Origin: Streptomyces albiflavescens
GTDB lineage: Bacteria; Actinomycetota; Actinomycetes; Streptomycetales; Streptomycetaceae
Reading direction: 5' to 3'
NCBI RefSeq assembly: GCF_014645835.1
Contig: NZ_BMMM01000001.1
Location: 310,001 to 374,000, forward strand
DNA length: 64,000 bases
A program made the translations under genes and the position numbers. Shown here piece after piece: positions 51,674 through 59,631 of this stretch; the stretch's first letter is position 1; each line of letters begins with the position of its first letter. The notes beneath the pieces are model-generated. The model was given only the letters and a program-made list of their open reading frames with translations. It was not told the origin of the DNA and did not search any database.

Positions 51674-53878
51674 TCAGGCGTGCAGGTGCGGGAGGACCCG
51701 GTCGAGTCGGCGGGGTGTCCACCAATTCGCCTTGCCCATAAGGAACATGGCGGACGGCACCAGCATCAAGCGGACCACCGTGGCGTCGACGATCACGCTG
51801 ATCGCCAGCCCCAGGGCGAGCATCTTCACGACCACGGTCGGCGAGGCCGTGAAGGACAGGAACACCGCGGTCATGATGAAGGCCGCGGCGGAGATCACGC
51901 GGGCCGTTGCGGACAGTCCTTCTCCTACGGCGAGCCGGTTGTCACCGGTGCGATGCCAGGCTTCGGCGATTCGGGACAGCAGGAAGATCTCGTAGTCCAT
52001 GGACAGCCCGAAGACGATCGCGAACATCATCATCGGGACGTACGACTCGATGGGCACAGGCTCGGACAGTCCCAGCAGTGAGTCGCCCCAGCCCCATTGG
52101 AAGACCACGACGAGCACGCCGTAGGACGCGGCCGTGGTGAAGAGATTGAGGACGACGGCCTTGAGGGGGATCACCACGCTGCGGAAGACCGTCATGAGCA
52201 ACAGGAAGGCGAGGACCAGGACGATGCCGATGACGATCGGCAGCCGCTCGCCGACTGTGTCACGGAAGTCGGCCTGGCCGGCCACGCTGCCGGTGAGGTA
52301 GGCCGCGGCGCCCGTGTCGTCGAGGGCCTTCGGCAGGGTTCGCCCGGAGAGCGTGTCGAGCAAGGTGTCGGTCGCAGCGTCCTGTGGACCGGTGGTCGGG
52401 GTGACCGTGGTGACGAGGATCTTTCCGTCGGGGCTCGCCTTGACCGGGGTGAAGGACGCCACGCCGTGGGTGTCCTCCAGAGCCGCGGTCACGTTGTGCG
52501 AGATCCGGTCGACAGGCGTTTTCGCCTCGCTCACGTCGACCACGGTGAGGACCGGGCCGTTCGCCCCCGCTCCGAAGCCCTGCCCGTCGGCGTGCGCGAT
52601 CCAGTCGTACGCGGTACGGGTGCTGCTGCCGGGTCGGTCCGCACCGGCGTCGACGTGGCCGAGGCGCATGGACAGCAGGGGTACGGAGCACACGCCGAGG
52701 ATGGCCAGACCGACGGCCAGGAAGGTCCACGGGCGCCGGGAGACGAGTCCGGCGTAGCGATGCCAGCCGTCGTGCACTCCCCTGCTCTCGGCGACGGGGC
52801 GGCGCAGTCGGAGCCGGTCGATGTGCCTGCCGACCAGGCCCAGGGCTGCCGGAACCAGGGTGAGGGCGGCACCGGCGGTCACGACCACGGCGAGGGTGGC
52901 CGCCAGCCCTGTCTTGCCGATGAAGCTCAGCCCGCACGCGTACAGGCTCAGCATGGCGACGGCCACGGTCAGGGCCGCAACGAGGACGGCACGTCCGCTG
53001 GTGTGCGCCGTGCGTGCCGCGGCCTCGATCGGATCGCGCCCGTCGATGAGGTCCTGGCGGAAGCGCGTCGTCAAGAACAGGGCGTAGTCGATGCCGACGC
53101 CCAGGCCGATCATGCCGGCAAGGGTCGTGGCGGAGGTCGCGAAGGAGAGGGTGGCGGCGACGATCCCCACGATGCCGAGCCCGACTCCGACGCTGATCAG
53201 CGCGGTGACCAGCGGCAGCAGCGCGGCGAGGACGCTGCCGAAGGCCAGCAGCAGGATGACGAGGGCGGTGACGACGCCCACGCCCTCGCTCAGCTTGTCG
53301 TTGGCCGGTTCACGGACCACCTGTTCGAGGTCTCCGCCGTAGGCGACGCCCAGCCCTGCCGCCCGGGCGGGCTCCGTCGCCGTGTCGAGTCGCTCGGTGT
53401 AGTCGTGGCCGAGGTTCTTCAGCGGCTCGTCGAACGAGACGGTGGTGTACGCGGTGCGTCCGTCGTCGCTGGTCACGGGCGCGGAAGTGGCGGTGACGTG
53501 GGGCAGGTCGCGCAGGTCGGCCAGGGTTCGATCGAGGGCGGACCGCTGGTCGGCCACGGTGCCGGAGCCGACGTGGAAGACGACGCTGCCGCTGGGCCGC
53601 CCCGCCTGGGGCAGGGAGGTGGCGAGGAGGTCTGCGCCGGTGTGGGAGGCGGTGCCGGGCAGGCTGACCTGGTCGCTGAAGGTGGGAGCGGCGAGGTGCC
53701 GCCCGGCCAGGGCGGCAACGAGTATCAGCAGCCAGGCGGCGATGACCGTGGCCGGATGTCGGGCGCAGAAGCCGCCGAGTCGGCCGAGTCCGCCGCGTAT
53801 CGGGGCGGAGTTCGTCGGCGGATGCACGTCGGTGCGCGCGTCGGCCGGCGCCGGGGGGTGTTGTGCGGGTCGGGGCAC
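51674..53878 (-). CDS. MMPL/RND-type lipid transporter
   Basis: The product is 734 aa from GTG 53878, selected because GGAG lies 6 bases upstream and an earlier frame start would cover the operator array. Two repeats of one helix plus a large outer loop plus about five helices are visible. Family motifs include GIDYALFLTTRFRQDLIDGR in the first half and GLSMDYEIFLLSRIAEAW in the second. The proton-relay acidic residues (GxDYxxF) are present in both. Members export lipids or small hydrophobic molecules using the proton gradient. It is divergent from a TetR gene and preceded by four operator copies. Confidence 0.9.
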   Translation of the reverse strand: MPRPAQHPPAPADARTDVHPPTNSAPIRGGLGRLGGFCARHPATVIAAWLLILVAALAGRHLAAPTFSDQVSLPGTASHTGADLLATSLPQAGRPSGSVVFHVGSGTVADQRSALDRTLADLRDLPHVTATSAPVTSDDGRTAYTTVSFDEPLKNLGHDYTERLDTATEPARAAGLGVAYGGDLEQVVREPANDKLSEGVGVVTALVILLLAFGSVLAALLPLVTALISVGVGLGIVGIVAATLSFATSATTLAGMIGLGVGIDYALFLTTRFRQDLIDGRDPIEAAARTAHTSGRAVLVAALTVAVAMLSLYACGLSFIGKTGLAATLAVVVTAGAALTLVPAALGLVGRHIDRLRLRRPVAESRGVHDGWHRYAGLVSRRPWTFLAVGLAILGVCSVPLLSMRLGHVDAGADRPGSSTRTAYDWIAHADGQGFGAGANGPVLTVVDVSEAKTPVDRISHNVTAALEDTHGVASFTPVKASPDGKILVTTVTPTTGPQDAATDTLLDTLSGRTLPKALDDTGAAAYLTGSVAGQADFRDTVGERLPIVIGIVLVLAFLLLMTVFRSVVIPLKAVVLNLFTTAASYGVLVVVFQWGWGDSLLGLSEPVPIESYVPMMMFAIVFGLSMDYEIFLLSRIAEAWHRTGDNRLAVGEGLSATARVISAAAFIMTAVFLSFTASPTVVVKMLALGLAISVIVDATVVRLMLVPSAMFLMGKANWWTPRRLDRVLPHLHA

Positions 53879-53896
53879 CGTGGTCTCCAAGAAAAG

Positions 53897-53997
53897 TGTC
53901 ACGAGTGACACGAACTCTAGAGAAGAAGTGGCAGGAATGACAATTGGCACTCATGCCACTTTGCGATTGCGACGCCCCTCTCGTGACACGCGTGCCA
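53897..53997. promoter_or_regulatory. Array of four operator sites, TGNCA-N4-TGNCA
   Basis: Four copies of the dyad-like element lie at 53897-53910 (TGTCA CGAG TGACA), 53929-53942 (TGGCA GGAA TGACA), 53945-53958 (TGGCA CTCA TGCCA) and 53984-53997 (TGACA CGCG TGCCA). Outer flanks often extend the symmetry (GTGTCAC/GTGACAC). They fill the space between the MMPL start and the divergent TetR gene, so the TetR protein probably represses both promoters. Start-to-start distances are 32, 16 and 39 bases. Confidence 0.75.
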
Positions 53998-54034
53998 ATT
54001 GACAGTCGCGACACCATGGCGGAGGCTTCGACCC

Positions 54035-54658
54035 ATGCCGAGTGAGATCGCCCCCGCTGGACTGCGTGAACGCAAGAAGGAGGAGACGCGGCGCCTGCTC
54101 CTCGAAGGAGCCGCGCGCCTGTTCAAAGAGCGCGGCTTCGAGGCCACCACAGTTGCGGACATCGCCGCATACGCGAACGTCTCGGTACGCACGTTCTTCC
54201 GCTACTTCGAGAGCAAGGAAGCACTGCTGCTGCCGGACGGCGTCGAGATCTTCGCCTACGTCGAGAACGCCCTGTCCGAGCGTCCGGCGGACGAGGAGCC
54301 CCTGGACGCGGTGTGCAACGCCCTGCTGGAGGCGGCCAAGCCGTTTGCGGCCTCCACCCTGACCGCCCTCAGTCACCCGCTCGAGGACATGGAGAACGTC
54401 ATCACGGCACGTCTCGTGCAGGCATTCTCCGACTTCGAGGAGCGGCTCACCGTCCTGGTTCAGCGCAGGCTGCCCCTGGACACACCGGACGCCGACCTCA
54501 AGGCGGCCGTGATCGCGTGCGCTGCCCTCTCCGCAGTGCGTGCCGTACTGCGGACACGCCGGGCGCGCCGGGCTTCCGGCATCACGGACACGGGGCCGGC
54601 GCCCCTGCTGCGCGCCTTCGGGATCCTGCGCGAGATCGGCTCTCCCGAACGTCCGTGA
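54035..54658 (+). CDS. TetR-family transcriptional regulator
   Basis: A 207-aa regulator starting at ATG 54035 with GGAGG about 10 bases upstream. The HTH runs over RERKKEETRRLLLEGAARLF ... TTVADIAAYANVSVRTFFRY with FESKEALLLPDG after it. The C-terminal domain has the MftR/AcrR-like ALSAVRAVLR helix. It is divergent from the MMPL/DUF2993 pair, and the four-site operator array between them makes autoregulation and control of the transporter likely. Confidence 0.9.
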   Translation: MPSEIAPAGLRERKKEETRRLLLEGAARLFKERGFEATTVADIAAYANVSVRTFFRYFESKEALLLPDGVEIFAYVENALSERPADEEPLDAVCNALLEAAKPFAASTLTALSHPLEDMENVITARLVQAFSDFEERLTVLVQRRLPLDTPDADLKAAVIACAALSAVRAVLRTRRARRASGITDTGPAPLLRAFGILREIGSPERP

Positions 54659-54722
54659 CAGCGGGCGAAGGAGGAGACCCCAGGAGCCGCCTGCGCAACT
54701 CCGTGCCTGCGAATGAGAGCCA

Positions 54723-54743
54723 CCTTCCTCCATTCGAGGAAGG
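54723..54743. terminator. Bidirectional hairpin between convergent genes
   Basis: An 8-bp perfect stem (CCTTCCTC/GAGGAAGG) has a 5-base loop, between the TetR gene (plus) and the membrane-protein gene (minus). A second, weaker hairpin (CGGTCC GGA GGACCG) follows near 54807-54821. Confidence 0.6.
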
Positions 54744-54820
54744 GGCGGACCCCGGTTGCGCCCCCCGGCCCCGGACAAAAGACCGTCGTGGATCCCGAGG
54801 TTGGTCGGTCCGGAGGACCG

Positions 54821-55396
54821 TTAGACGTCCTCGGCCACGTTCGGGACAGCCTCATTGCTGTGCGATGAGGCGAGGGCGAAGAACAGCGGCATTCTGTGCA
54901 GCGGCGGAGGTTCTCCTGCCAGGCCGAGCCGCTGCCAGGCCAGCCGAATCGACATCTTCAGCACCCGTCGCGCCCGCATGATGAGCAGGACGGCAAGAGG
55001 CAGTTCCACCAGCACGGCCGAGGCGACGCTCCCCCACACATCGTCCGTTCCCCAGCTCAGGGATATGTCGAACCAGGCATCGCAGACCAGGAGCGTGGCT
55101 GCAACGAACGACAACGGGACCAGGGCCTGCCGTCTCAGCCACACTGCCACTCCCGCACCGGCCAGCGACGCGAGCAGCATCACGTCGAAGCCCACCCACA
55201 CCATGGGCCAGTGCCGGGCCTCATAGCGATCCGGCAGCGACACCGCCAGGTACACGGTCCAAGGCACGAGCACGAGTACACAGAAGCCGAGCTGCTGTAG
55301 AACCCGCCGGTGGCGGCGGCGCAGCGTGGAGCTGTCCAGTGAGAATGCGCCGGACGTCGTACCGGTGGGGGCAGTGGGGTCGCTCTGCTCACTCAT
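54821..55396 (-). CDS. Conserved membrane protein of unknown function
   Basis: The product is 191 aa. A soluble Ser/Thr-rich N-terminus (about 30 residues) precedes four hydrophobic segments: VLVLVPWTVYLAVSL, WVGFDVMLLASLAGAGVAVW, VPLSFVAATLLVCDAWFDI and VLVELPLAVLLIM. The stretch CDAWFDISLSW between helices 3 and 4 looks conserved in type. I do not know its function. It appears to be a single-gene unit that converges with the TetR gene. Confidence 0.7.
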   Translation of the reverse strand: MSEQSDPTAPTGTTSGAFSLDSSTLRRRHRRVLQQLGFCVLVLVPWTVYLAVSLPDRYEARHWPMVWVGFDVMLLASLAGAGVAVWLRRQALVPLSFVAATLLVCDAWFDISLSWGTDDVWGSVASAVLVELPLAVLLIMRARRVLKMSIRLAWQRLGLAGEPPPLHRMPLFFALASSHSNEAVPNVAEDV

Positions 55397-55791
55397 CCTT
55401 GCCTGCTTCTGCCGACAGCTACTGGTCCAGCGAACCGCCGCCGATGGTGAACCGCCCTACTGGTTGCCTCGCACGGGAAAACACGTGGACGTCAGGCCGC
55501 GCCGCGAAGCCTGTCAACGGTCCCTTCATGCTACGGCCAGGTCACATCCCGCCTGGCACACGGAGCCGCGCTGACACGCTCCAGTACGGCGCCTGCAGGG
55601 CCCGCGCCGCGCCGCCACCAGCGGGAGAGGCGATGGCGTCCTCTCTCGTGCGCGGCCCCGCCGTCGCGCGCGAAGAGACCAGCGGGCGCCCGATCCCCTC
55701 GCCCGCCACCCGGCCGTGGCCTGCCCCGCGCCGGACGGGCAGATGGAGCAGTGGCCCGCGTAGACAGTGGTGCGGCCGGGGTCCGGCTCCG
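55397..55791. other. Intergenic, 395 bases, no gene seen
   Basis: Between the membrane-protein start and the end of the Fur gene. Long open frames cross it in several directions because of the GC content, but none has an SD or a recognisable product. The promoter of the membrane-protein gene must lie here; I cannot place it. Confidence 0.4.
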
Positions 55792-56250
55792 TCAGGACGC
55801 CGGAGCGGCTGCCCGGCAGTCGGGGCACAGGCCCCAGAACGTCACGGCGGCTTCCTGGATGTCGTATTCCGCCGGCAGATGTGTCTCCAGGCAGGGAGCC
55901 GCACCCACCGTGCACTCGACGTCACGGATGGCGCCGCAGCTGCGGCACACGAAGTGGTGGTGATTGTCGTGGCGCTCGATCTCGTAGCGGGCCGGATGAC
56001 CGGAGATCTGGGTGCACCGGACCAGGCCGGCGTCCGTGAGGGCACGCAGCACGTTGTAGGTGGCCTGCAGAGACAGGCTGCCCGTGACCCGCTGAGCGCG
56101 CTCGCGCAGGGCGTCGGCGTCGAGATGGCCGGCCGACTCGGAGATCGCCATCAGCAAGGCCATGCGCTGGGCGGTCACCCGCATGCCCGACGTGCGCAGT
56201 CGTGCCAGGGCCAGGGCCATCGGTTCCTCGCCGGTCGTCGCGGTTGTCAT
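55792..56250 (-). CDS. Fur-family metalloregulator, FurA/PerR-like
   Basis: The product is 152 aa; ATG 56250 overlaps the end of the preceding gene (ATGA). The winged helix is MRVTAQRMALLMAISES ... SLQATYNVLRALTDAG. Metal sites include HHHFVCRSC (His97-99, Cys102, Cys105) and the second CxxC at Cys142/Cys145, so a structural zinc is expected. Family members sense iron, manganese or peroxide and repress catalase or similar genes. No catalase gene lies next to it here; instead the partner is an anti-sigma-type ATPase. A FurA-box-like sequence upstream of the pair points to autoregulation. Confidence 0.9.
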   Translation of the reverse strand: MTTATTGEEPMALALARLRTSGMRVTAQRMALLMAISESAGHLDADALRERAQRVTGSLSLQATYNVLRALTDAGLVRCTQISGHPARYEIERHDNHHHFVCRSCGAIRDVECTVGAAPCLETHLPAEYDIQEAAVTFWGLCPDCRAAAPAS

Positions 56251-56807
56251 GCGGCCTCGCCCTTCCAGTCGCCCTCCGGTGTGACCAGGCCGTCCGCGAC
56301 GCCCCCGTCCTGCCACGGCGCGTTCTGCCTGTCCGGGGATTCCTTGTCGTCCAGCACCGGTGTGTCCGCCTCGGTGGAAAGCTCGAACCACACGGTCTTC
56401 CCGGCGGGCAGCCCACGCTCACAGCCCCACCGTGCGGCCAGCATGTCCACGAGTGCCAGTCCGCGGCCGCCCTCATCCTCAGGGCCGGCGTCTGTGGGTC
56501 GCGGAGGTTTCGAAGAACCGTCGCTGACCGAACAGCGCACGTCCGGCACCCGCTCGAGGGTGAGGCGCAGCGGGCCTGCGCCGTGCCGCAACGCATTGCA
56601 CACCAGCTCGCTCACCAGCAGTTCGGCGGCCGGGACGAGCTCACCGAGACCCCATCGGGGCAGTACGTCGCGCACGACTGTCCGCGCCAGCCCACAGGCG
56701 GTCGGCGTCCACGGCAGATACCAGCACACCCTCTCGAGGGAGCCGGGGGCAGCCGTGTCGGCGGTCACTCCACCCGAGCGGGGTTCTCGGGTGATTGTGC
56801 GGTCCAT
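56247..56807 (-). CDS. Anti-sigma-factor-type ATP-binding protein (RsbW/HATPase_c_2)
   Basis: A 186-aa protein from ATG 56807 (GAAGG 9 bases upstream); ATG 56849 is an alternative. The fold is the RsbW/SpoIIAB GHKL ATPase: N-box ELLVSELVCNALRHG, then RCSVSDGSSKPPRP and the G-box DEGGRGLALVDMLAARWG. Streptomyces have many such proteins, which either hold sigma factors or phosphorylate anti-anti-sigma factors. The C-terminal 30 residues (acidic/polar) are not part of the domain. Coupling to a Fur regulator suggests that metal or redox state tunes a stress switch (inference). Confidence 0.85.
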   Translation of the reverse strand: MDRTITREPRSGGVTADTAAPGSLERVCWYLPWTPTACGLARTVVRDVLPRWGLGELVPAAELLVSELVCNALRHGAGPLRLTLERVPDVRCSVSDGSSKPPRPTDAGPEDEGGRGLALVDMLAARWGCERGLPAGKTVWFELSTEADTPVLDDKESPDRQNAPWQDGGVADGLVTPEGDWKGEAA

Positions 56808-56863
56808 GCGGACACACCTTCGGGGGGAGGTCGGGGAGAGGATTTCCATCTCCTTCGACGGTA

Positions 56864-56935
56864 ACCCTTATCTGGAGTCAGTCAAGTCTATGGAGAGAAA
56901 CACCTTTGGTGATTGATCCAAGTTTCTGGAGACCG
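56864..56935 (-). promoter_or_regulatory. FurA-box-like element and spaced TGGAG repeats upstream of the anti-sigma/Fur pair
   Basis: On the minus strand the sequence TTGACTGACTCCAGATAA (inside 56867-56888) closely resembles the FurA operator I recall upstream of mycobacterial furA-katG. On the plus strand three TGGAG cores at 56873, 56891 and 56927 are spaced by 18 and 36 bases, with similar flanks (AAGTCTATGGAGA and AAGTTTCTGGAGA). The promoter for the two genes should lie here, with TTGACT as a possible -35 box. Confidence 0.6.
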
Positions 56936-56959
56936 TTCGGGTCGGCCCCTCACGGCGGT

Positions 56960-56992
56960 GGGGTGGGCCCGGTCGATCTCAGGGCCCACCCC
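56960..56992 (-). terminator. Terminator hairpin after the SDR gene
   Basis: A perfect 11-bp inverted repeat (GGGGTGGGCCC / GGGCCCACCCC) around an 11-base loop begins 10 bases beyond the SDR stop on the minus strand. Confidence 0.7.
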
Positions 56993-57001
56993 GGAAACGT
57001 C

Positions 57002-57808
57002 TCAGACGCCGACGGGCTTGCCCGGGCCGGGGACGTTGCGGAACCGGAACGGCTCCGGTTCGCGGCCGGCCTGGATGAACCAGCACTCCCCGGTGCCGTC
57101 ACCGGTGAGGATCCGCAGCACCGTGTCCGCGACGGCCTCGGCCGGGATGACCGGCAGACCCTGCTCGGAGAGCATGTCGCGCAGGTGGTCGATGATCCGC
57201 GACTCCGCGAACCCTGGGCAGACCGCGTTGAAGCGCACATTCTCCCGCGCGAGAGCCGGCCCCAGGGAGCGTGCGAGTCCCACGACCGCGTGCTTGTTGG
57301 CCGCGTACAGCGGATCGAGCGGCACCGCCGCCAGGCCCGCCAGGGACGCGGTCGCCACGATCGATCCTCCGCCGCGGGCCCGCAGCGCGGGCAGCACCGC
57401 GTGGGTGCCGAAGACCACGCCGTCGAGGTTGGCCCCCATCGCCCGGCGGTAACGCGCCGGGTCGAAATCCTCGCCGACGCCGCATCCGGTCGCCACCCCC
57501 GCGTTGAGCAGCGCGATGTCGACACCGCCGTACAGCTCCTGGGTGAACTCCACCAGCGCGCGGTTGGCGTCGAGGTCGGAGACGTCGCAGGCGCGGAAGT
57601 GGCCGCCGACCATGTCGGCCACTTCACGGCCGCCCCGCGCGTCGAGGTCCGCGACGACCACACGCGCCCCCGCCCTCGCCAGTGCGAGCGCCGTGGCCCG
57701 GCCCAGTCCGCTCGCTGCGCCGGTGACGATCGCCACCTTTCCCTGAAGCGCGGCGTCGTCTTTCTGTTCTCCCCGCGGGGCGGCGGCCCCGCTGTCGGCG
57801 GCGGTCAC
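57002..57808 (-). CDS. Short-chain dehydrogenase/reductase
   Basis: A 268-aa SDR. The start is GTG 57808 in a GTGA overlap with the quinone-oxidoreductase-like gene. NAD(P) motif VAIVTGAASGLGRATALALA; ADLDARGG suggests NAD preference; NAG in ALLNAGVA; catalytic Ser in VATASLAGL and the YAANK of DPLYAANKHAVVG. A roughly 20-residue extension with no motif precedes the fold. It acts as the second enzyme of a pair with the MDR protein, possibly in the breakdown of a lipid or terpenoid-like substrate; this is not defined by sequence. Confidence 0.88.
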   Translation of the reverse strand: MTAADSGAAAPRGEQKDDAALQGKVAIVTGAASGLGRATALALARAGARVVVADLDARGGREVADMVGGHFRACDVSDLDANRALVEFTQELYGGVDIALLNAGVATGCGVGEDFDPARYRRAMGANLDGVVFGTHAVLPALRARGGGSIVATASLAGLAAVPLDPLYAANKHAVVGLARSLGPALARENVRFNAVCPGFAESRIIDHLRDMLSEQGLPVIPAEAVADTVLRILTGDGTGECWFIQAGREPEPFRFRNVPGPGKPVGV

Positions 57809-58812
57809 GCCAGCTCCAGCACGAGCTTGCCGACGTTCTCGCCACGGAAGAGCATCTGCAACGTCTCGGGGAAGTCGTCCACGGTGCCCCTCACCACATG
57901 TTCCTTGACCTTGATGCGGCCGGCGCCGATCCAGGCGGAGATCTCCTGCGCCGCCTCCGCATAGCGCTTGGCATAGTCGAAGACGACGAAGCCCTCCATC
58001 CGGGCACGGCGCACCAGCAGCGAGAGGTAGTTCGAGGGGCCCTTGACCGGTGTGGCGTTGTTGTACTGGCTGATCGCACCGCAGACCACGACGCGCGCGT
58101 GCATCGCCAGCCGGGTCAGCGCGGTATCGAGGATGTCCCCTCCGACGTTGTCGAAGTAGACGTCTATGCCGTCGGGGGCGTGCTCGCGCAGCGCCTTCTT
58201 GACGTCGTCGGCCCGGTAGTCGATCGCCGCGTCGAATCCGAGTTCGCCGGTGAGCAGCGCGCACTTCTCCGGCCCTCCGGCGATGCCCACGACGCGGCAG
58301 CCCTTGGCCTTCGCGATCTGACCCGCGATGGTGCCGACCGCGCCGGCGGCCCCGGACACCACGACGGTCTCGCCGTCCTTCAGCGCCCCGACGTCCAGCA
58401 GGCCGAAGTAGGCGGTCATGCCGGGCATGCCCAGCGCTCCCAGATACGTCGAGGGCGGGGCGAGCGAGGTGTCGATCTTCATCGCGCCCCGGCCGTCGGA
58501 GACCACGTACTCCTGGACGCCGAACGTGCCGACCACGTGATCACCCGGTTGAAAGCCGGGGTGGTCGGATGCGGTGACCTCGATGACCGATCCGGCGCGC
58601 ATCACCTCACCGATGCCCACCGGCGGGAGGTAGGAGGGGCGGTCGTCCAGCCAGCCCCGCATCGCCGGATCCAGGGAGATGACGCGCGTCCGGCCCGTGA
58701 ACCGGCCCGGGCCCGGTTCCTCGAGGGGTTCGCAACGGTGCTCCCAGTCTTGGGGTTTCACTTCGCCCACGGGGCGGGCTGCCAGACGGATCTGACGGTT
58801 GGTCGCGGACAT
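57805..58812 (-). CDS. NADP-dependent medium-chain oxidoreductase (leukotriene B4 dehydrogenase/curcumin reductase type)
   Basis: The product is 335 aa from ATG 58812, with GGAGG 5 bases upstream. It is a zinc-free MDR: NRQIRLAARPVGEVKPQDWE and LDPAMRGWLDDRPSYLPPV are hallmarks of the PTGR/CurA group, and the cofactor loop is VVVSGAAGAVGTIAGQIAKA. Members reduce the C=C bond of enones with NADPH. It is translationally coupled to the SDR gene. Two TetR-type operator copies lie upstream, one 35 bases before its start. Confidence 0.9.
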   Translation of the reverse strand: MSATNRQIRLAARPVGEVKPQDWEHRCEPLEEPGPGRFTGRTRVISLDPAMRGWLDDRPSYLPPVGIGEVMRAGSVIEVTASDHPGFQPGDHVVGTFGVQEYVVSDGRGAMKIDTSLAPPSTYLGALGMPGMTAYFGLLDVGALKDGETVVVSGAAGAVGTIAGQIAKAKGCRVVGIAGGPEKCALLTGELGFDAAIDYRADDVKKALREHAPDGIDVYFDNVGGDILDTALTRLAMHARVVVCGAISQYNNATPVKGPSNYLSLLVRRARMEGFVVFDYAKRYAEAAQEISAWIGAGRIKVKEHVVRGTVDDFPETLQMLFRGENVGKLVLELA

Positions 58813-58846
58813 GTCGCCTCCTGTCGTTCGCGGCTCTCCGCGACCA

Positions 58847-58862
58847 TACCGACCAGTAGGTA
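58847..58862. promoter_or_regulatory. TetR-type operator, copy A
   Basis: TACCGACCAGTAGGTA fits the consensus TACCRACCAGTNGGTA shared with copy B. It lies 35 bases upstream of the oxidoreductase start, so its occupation should block that promoter. No TetR gene is found between this oxidoreductase and the transporter pair, so the regulator must be encoded elsewhere or is one of the more distant ones in the window. Confidence 0.65.
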
Positions 58863-59002
58863 CGCATGTGGGCGTGATATTCCCCACAAGTCATCCACGC
58901 GCCAAGGGGCCTACGGTCCGGGGGCGTCGCCCGTCGCACGATCGCTGTCGACTGGATGTCGCATCGAACTCGAAGTGTGACCTTCAGCAGTCTTATCAGG
59001 CA

Positions 59003-59018
59003 TACCAACCAGTCGGTA
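59003..59018. promoter_or_regulatory. TetR-type operator, copy B
   Basis: TACCAACCAGTCGGTA, the second copy of the element at 58847, lies 71 bases before the start of the DUF485 gene. The pair spans the divergent region, so the same regulator may control the oxidoreductase pair and the symporter pair. Confidence 0.65.
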
Positions 59019-59088
59019 CCGTGCGCGGCCACACCCGAGCTTCGCCGCCCACCTCCCACGCATCCGAGGCGCACCGGAAGGCCATGCG

Positions 59089-59631
59089 ATGACACACCCC
59101 GACGACAACCCGTACCCGCACCCGCCACCAGCACCGCCGGGATGGCCGCAGCCGCAGGCCAAGCCCTATGCCCACGCCCCTCGGGGCACGTCGCATGAGC
59201 GGGATCCATGGCAGAAGTCGTACGGACACGACGTCCCGCAGGACAACTCGTATGGATACGACACCTCTTCCTACGACCCGTACGGGCAGGCACTCCGGCA
59301 CGGGCCGTACGCGCCCGAGACCGATCGGCACGGTGGCGACCTCGCCGCCCTGCGCTCGGCCTACCGCCTGCTCCGCCGGATCTCCACGCTCGCCGCGCTC
59401 GGCTCCTTCGTGGTGTATGTCGTGCTGTCCTGCTATGCACCCGGCCTGATGGGGGCCAAGATCGCCGGAGAGCTGAGCCTGGGAATGGCCCTGGGGGTAC
59501 TCCAGCTCGTCGTCACCTTCGCGGCGGTCTTCTGGTACGGACGCAGTGCACAACGCTCGGTGGATCCGTTGGCCCGCGCCGTCAGAGAGCAGGCGGTCGC
59601 CACCGGCCGGAACACGGGGGTGGCGAGATGA
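59089..59631 (+). CDS. DUF485 small membrane protein, symporter partner
   Basis: A 180-aa protein. A Pro/Tyr/His-rich N-terminal tail of about 80 residues (repeats like YGHDVP, YGYDTS, YDPYGQ) precedes a DUF485 domain with two helices: TLAALGSFVVYVVLSCYAPGLM and LGMALGVLQLVVTFAAVFWYG. DUF485 proteins pair with acetate-type sodium:solute symporters (as YjcH with ActP). It overlaps the symporter gene by ATGA, which fits this pairing. The long polar tail is unusual compared with the 100-residue family norm. Confidence 0.87.
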   Translation: MTHPDDNPYPHPPPAPPGWPQPQAKPYAHAPRGTSHERDPWQKSYGHDVPQDNSYGYDTSSYDPYGQALRHGPYAPETDRHGGDLAALRSAYRLLRRISTLAALGSFVVYVVLSCYAPGLMGAKIAGELSLGMALGVLQLVVTFAAVFWYGRSAQRSVDPLARAVREQAVATGRNTGVAR

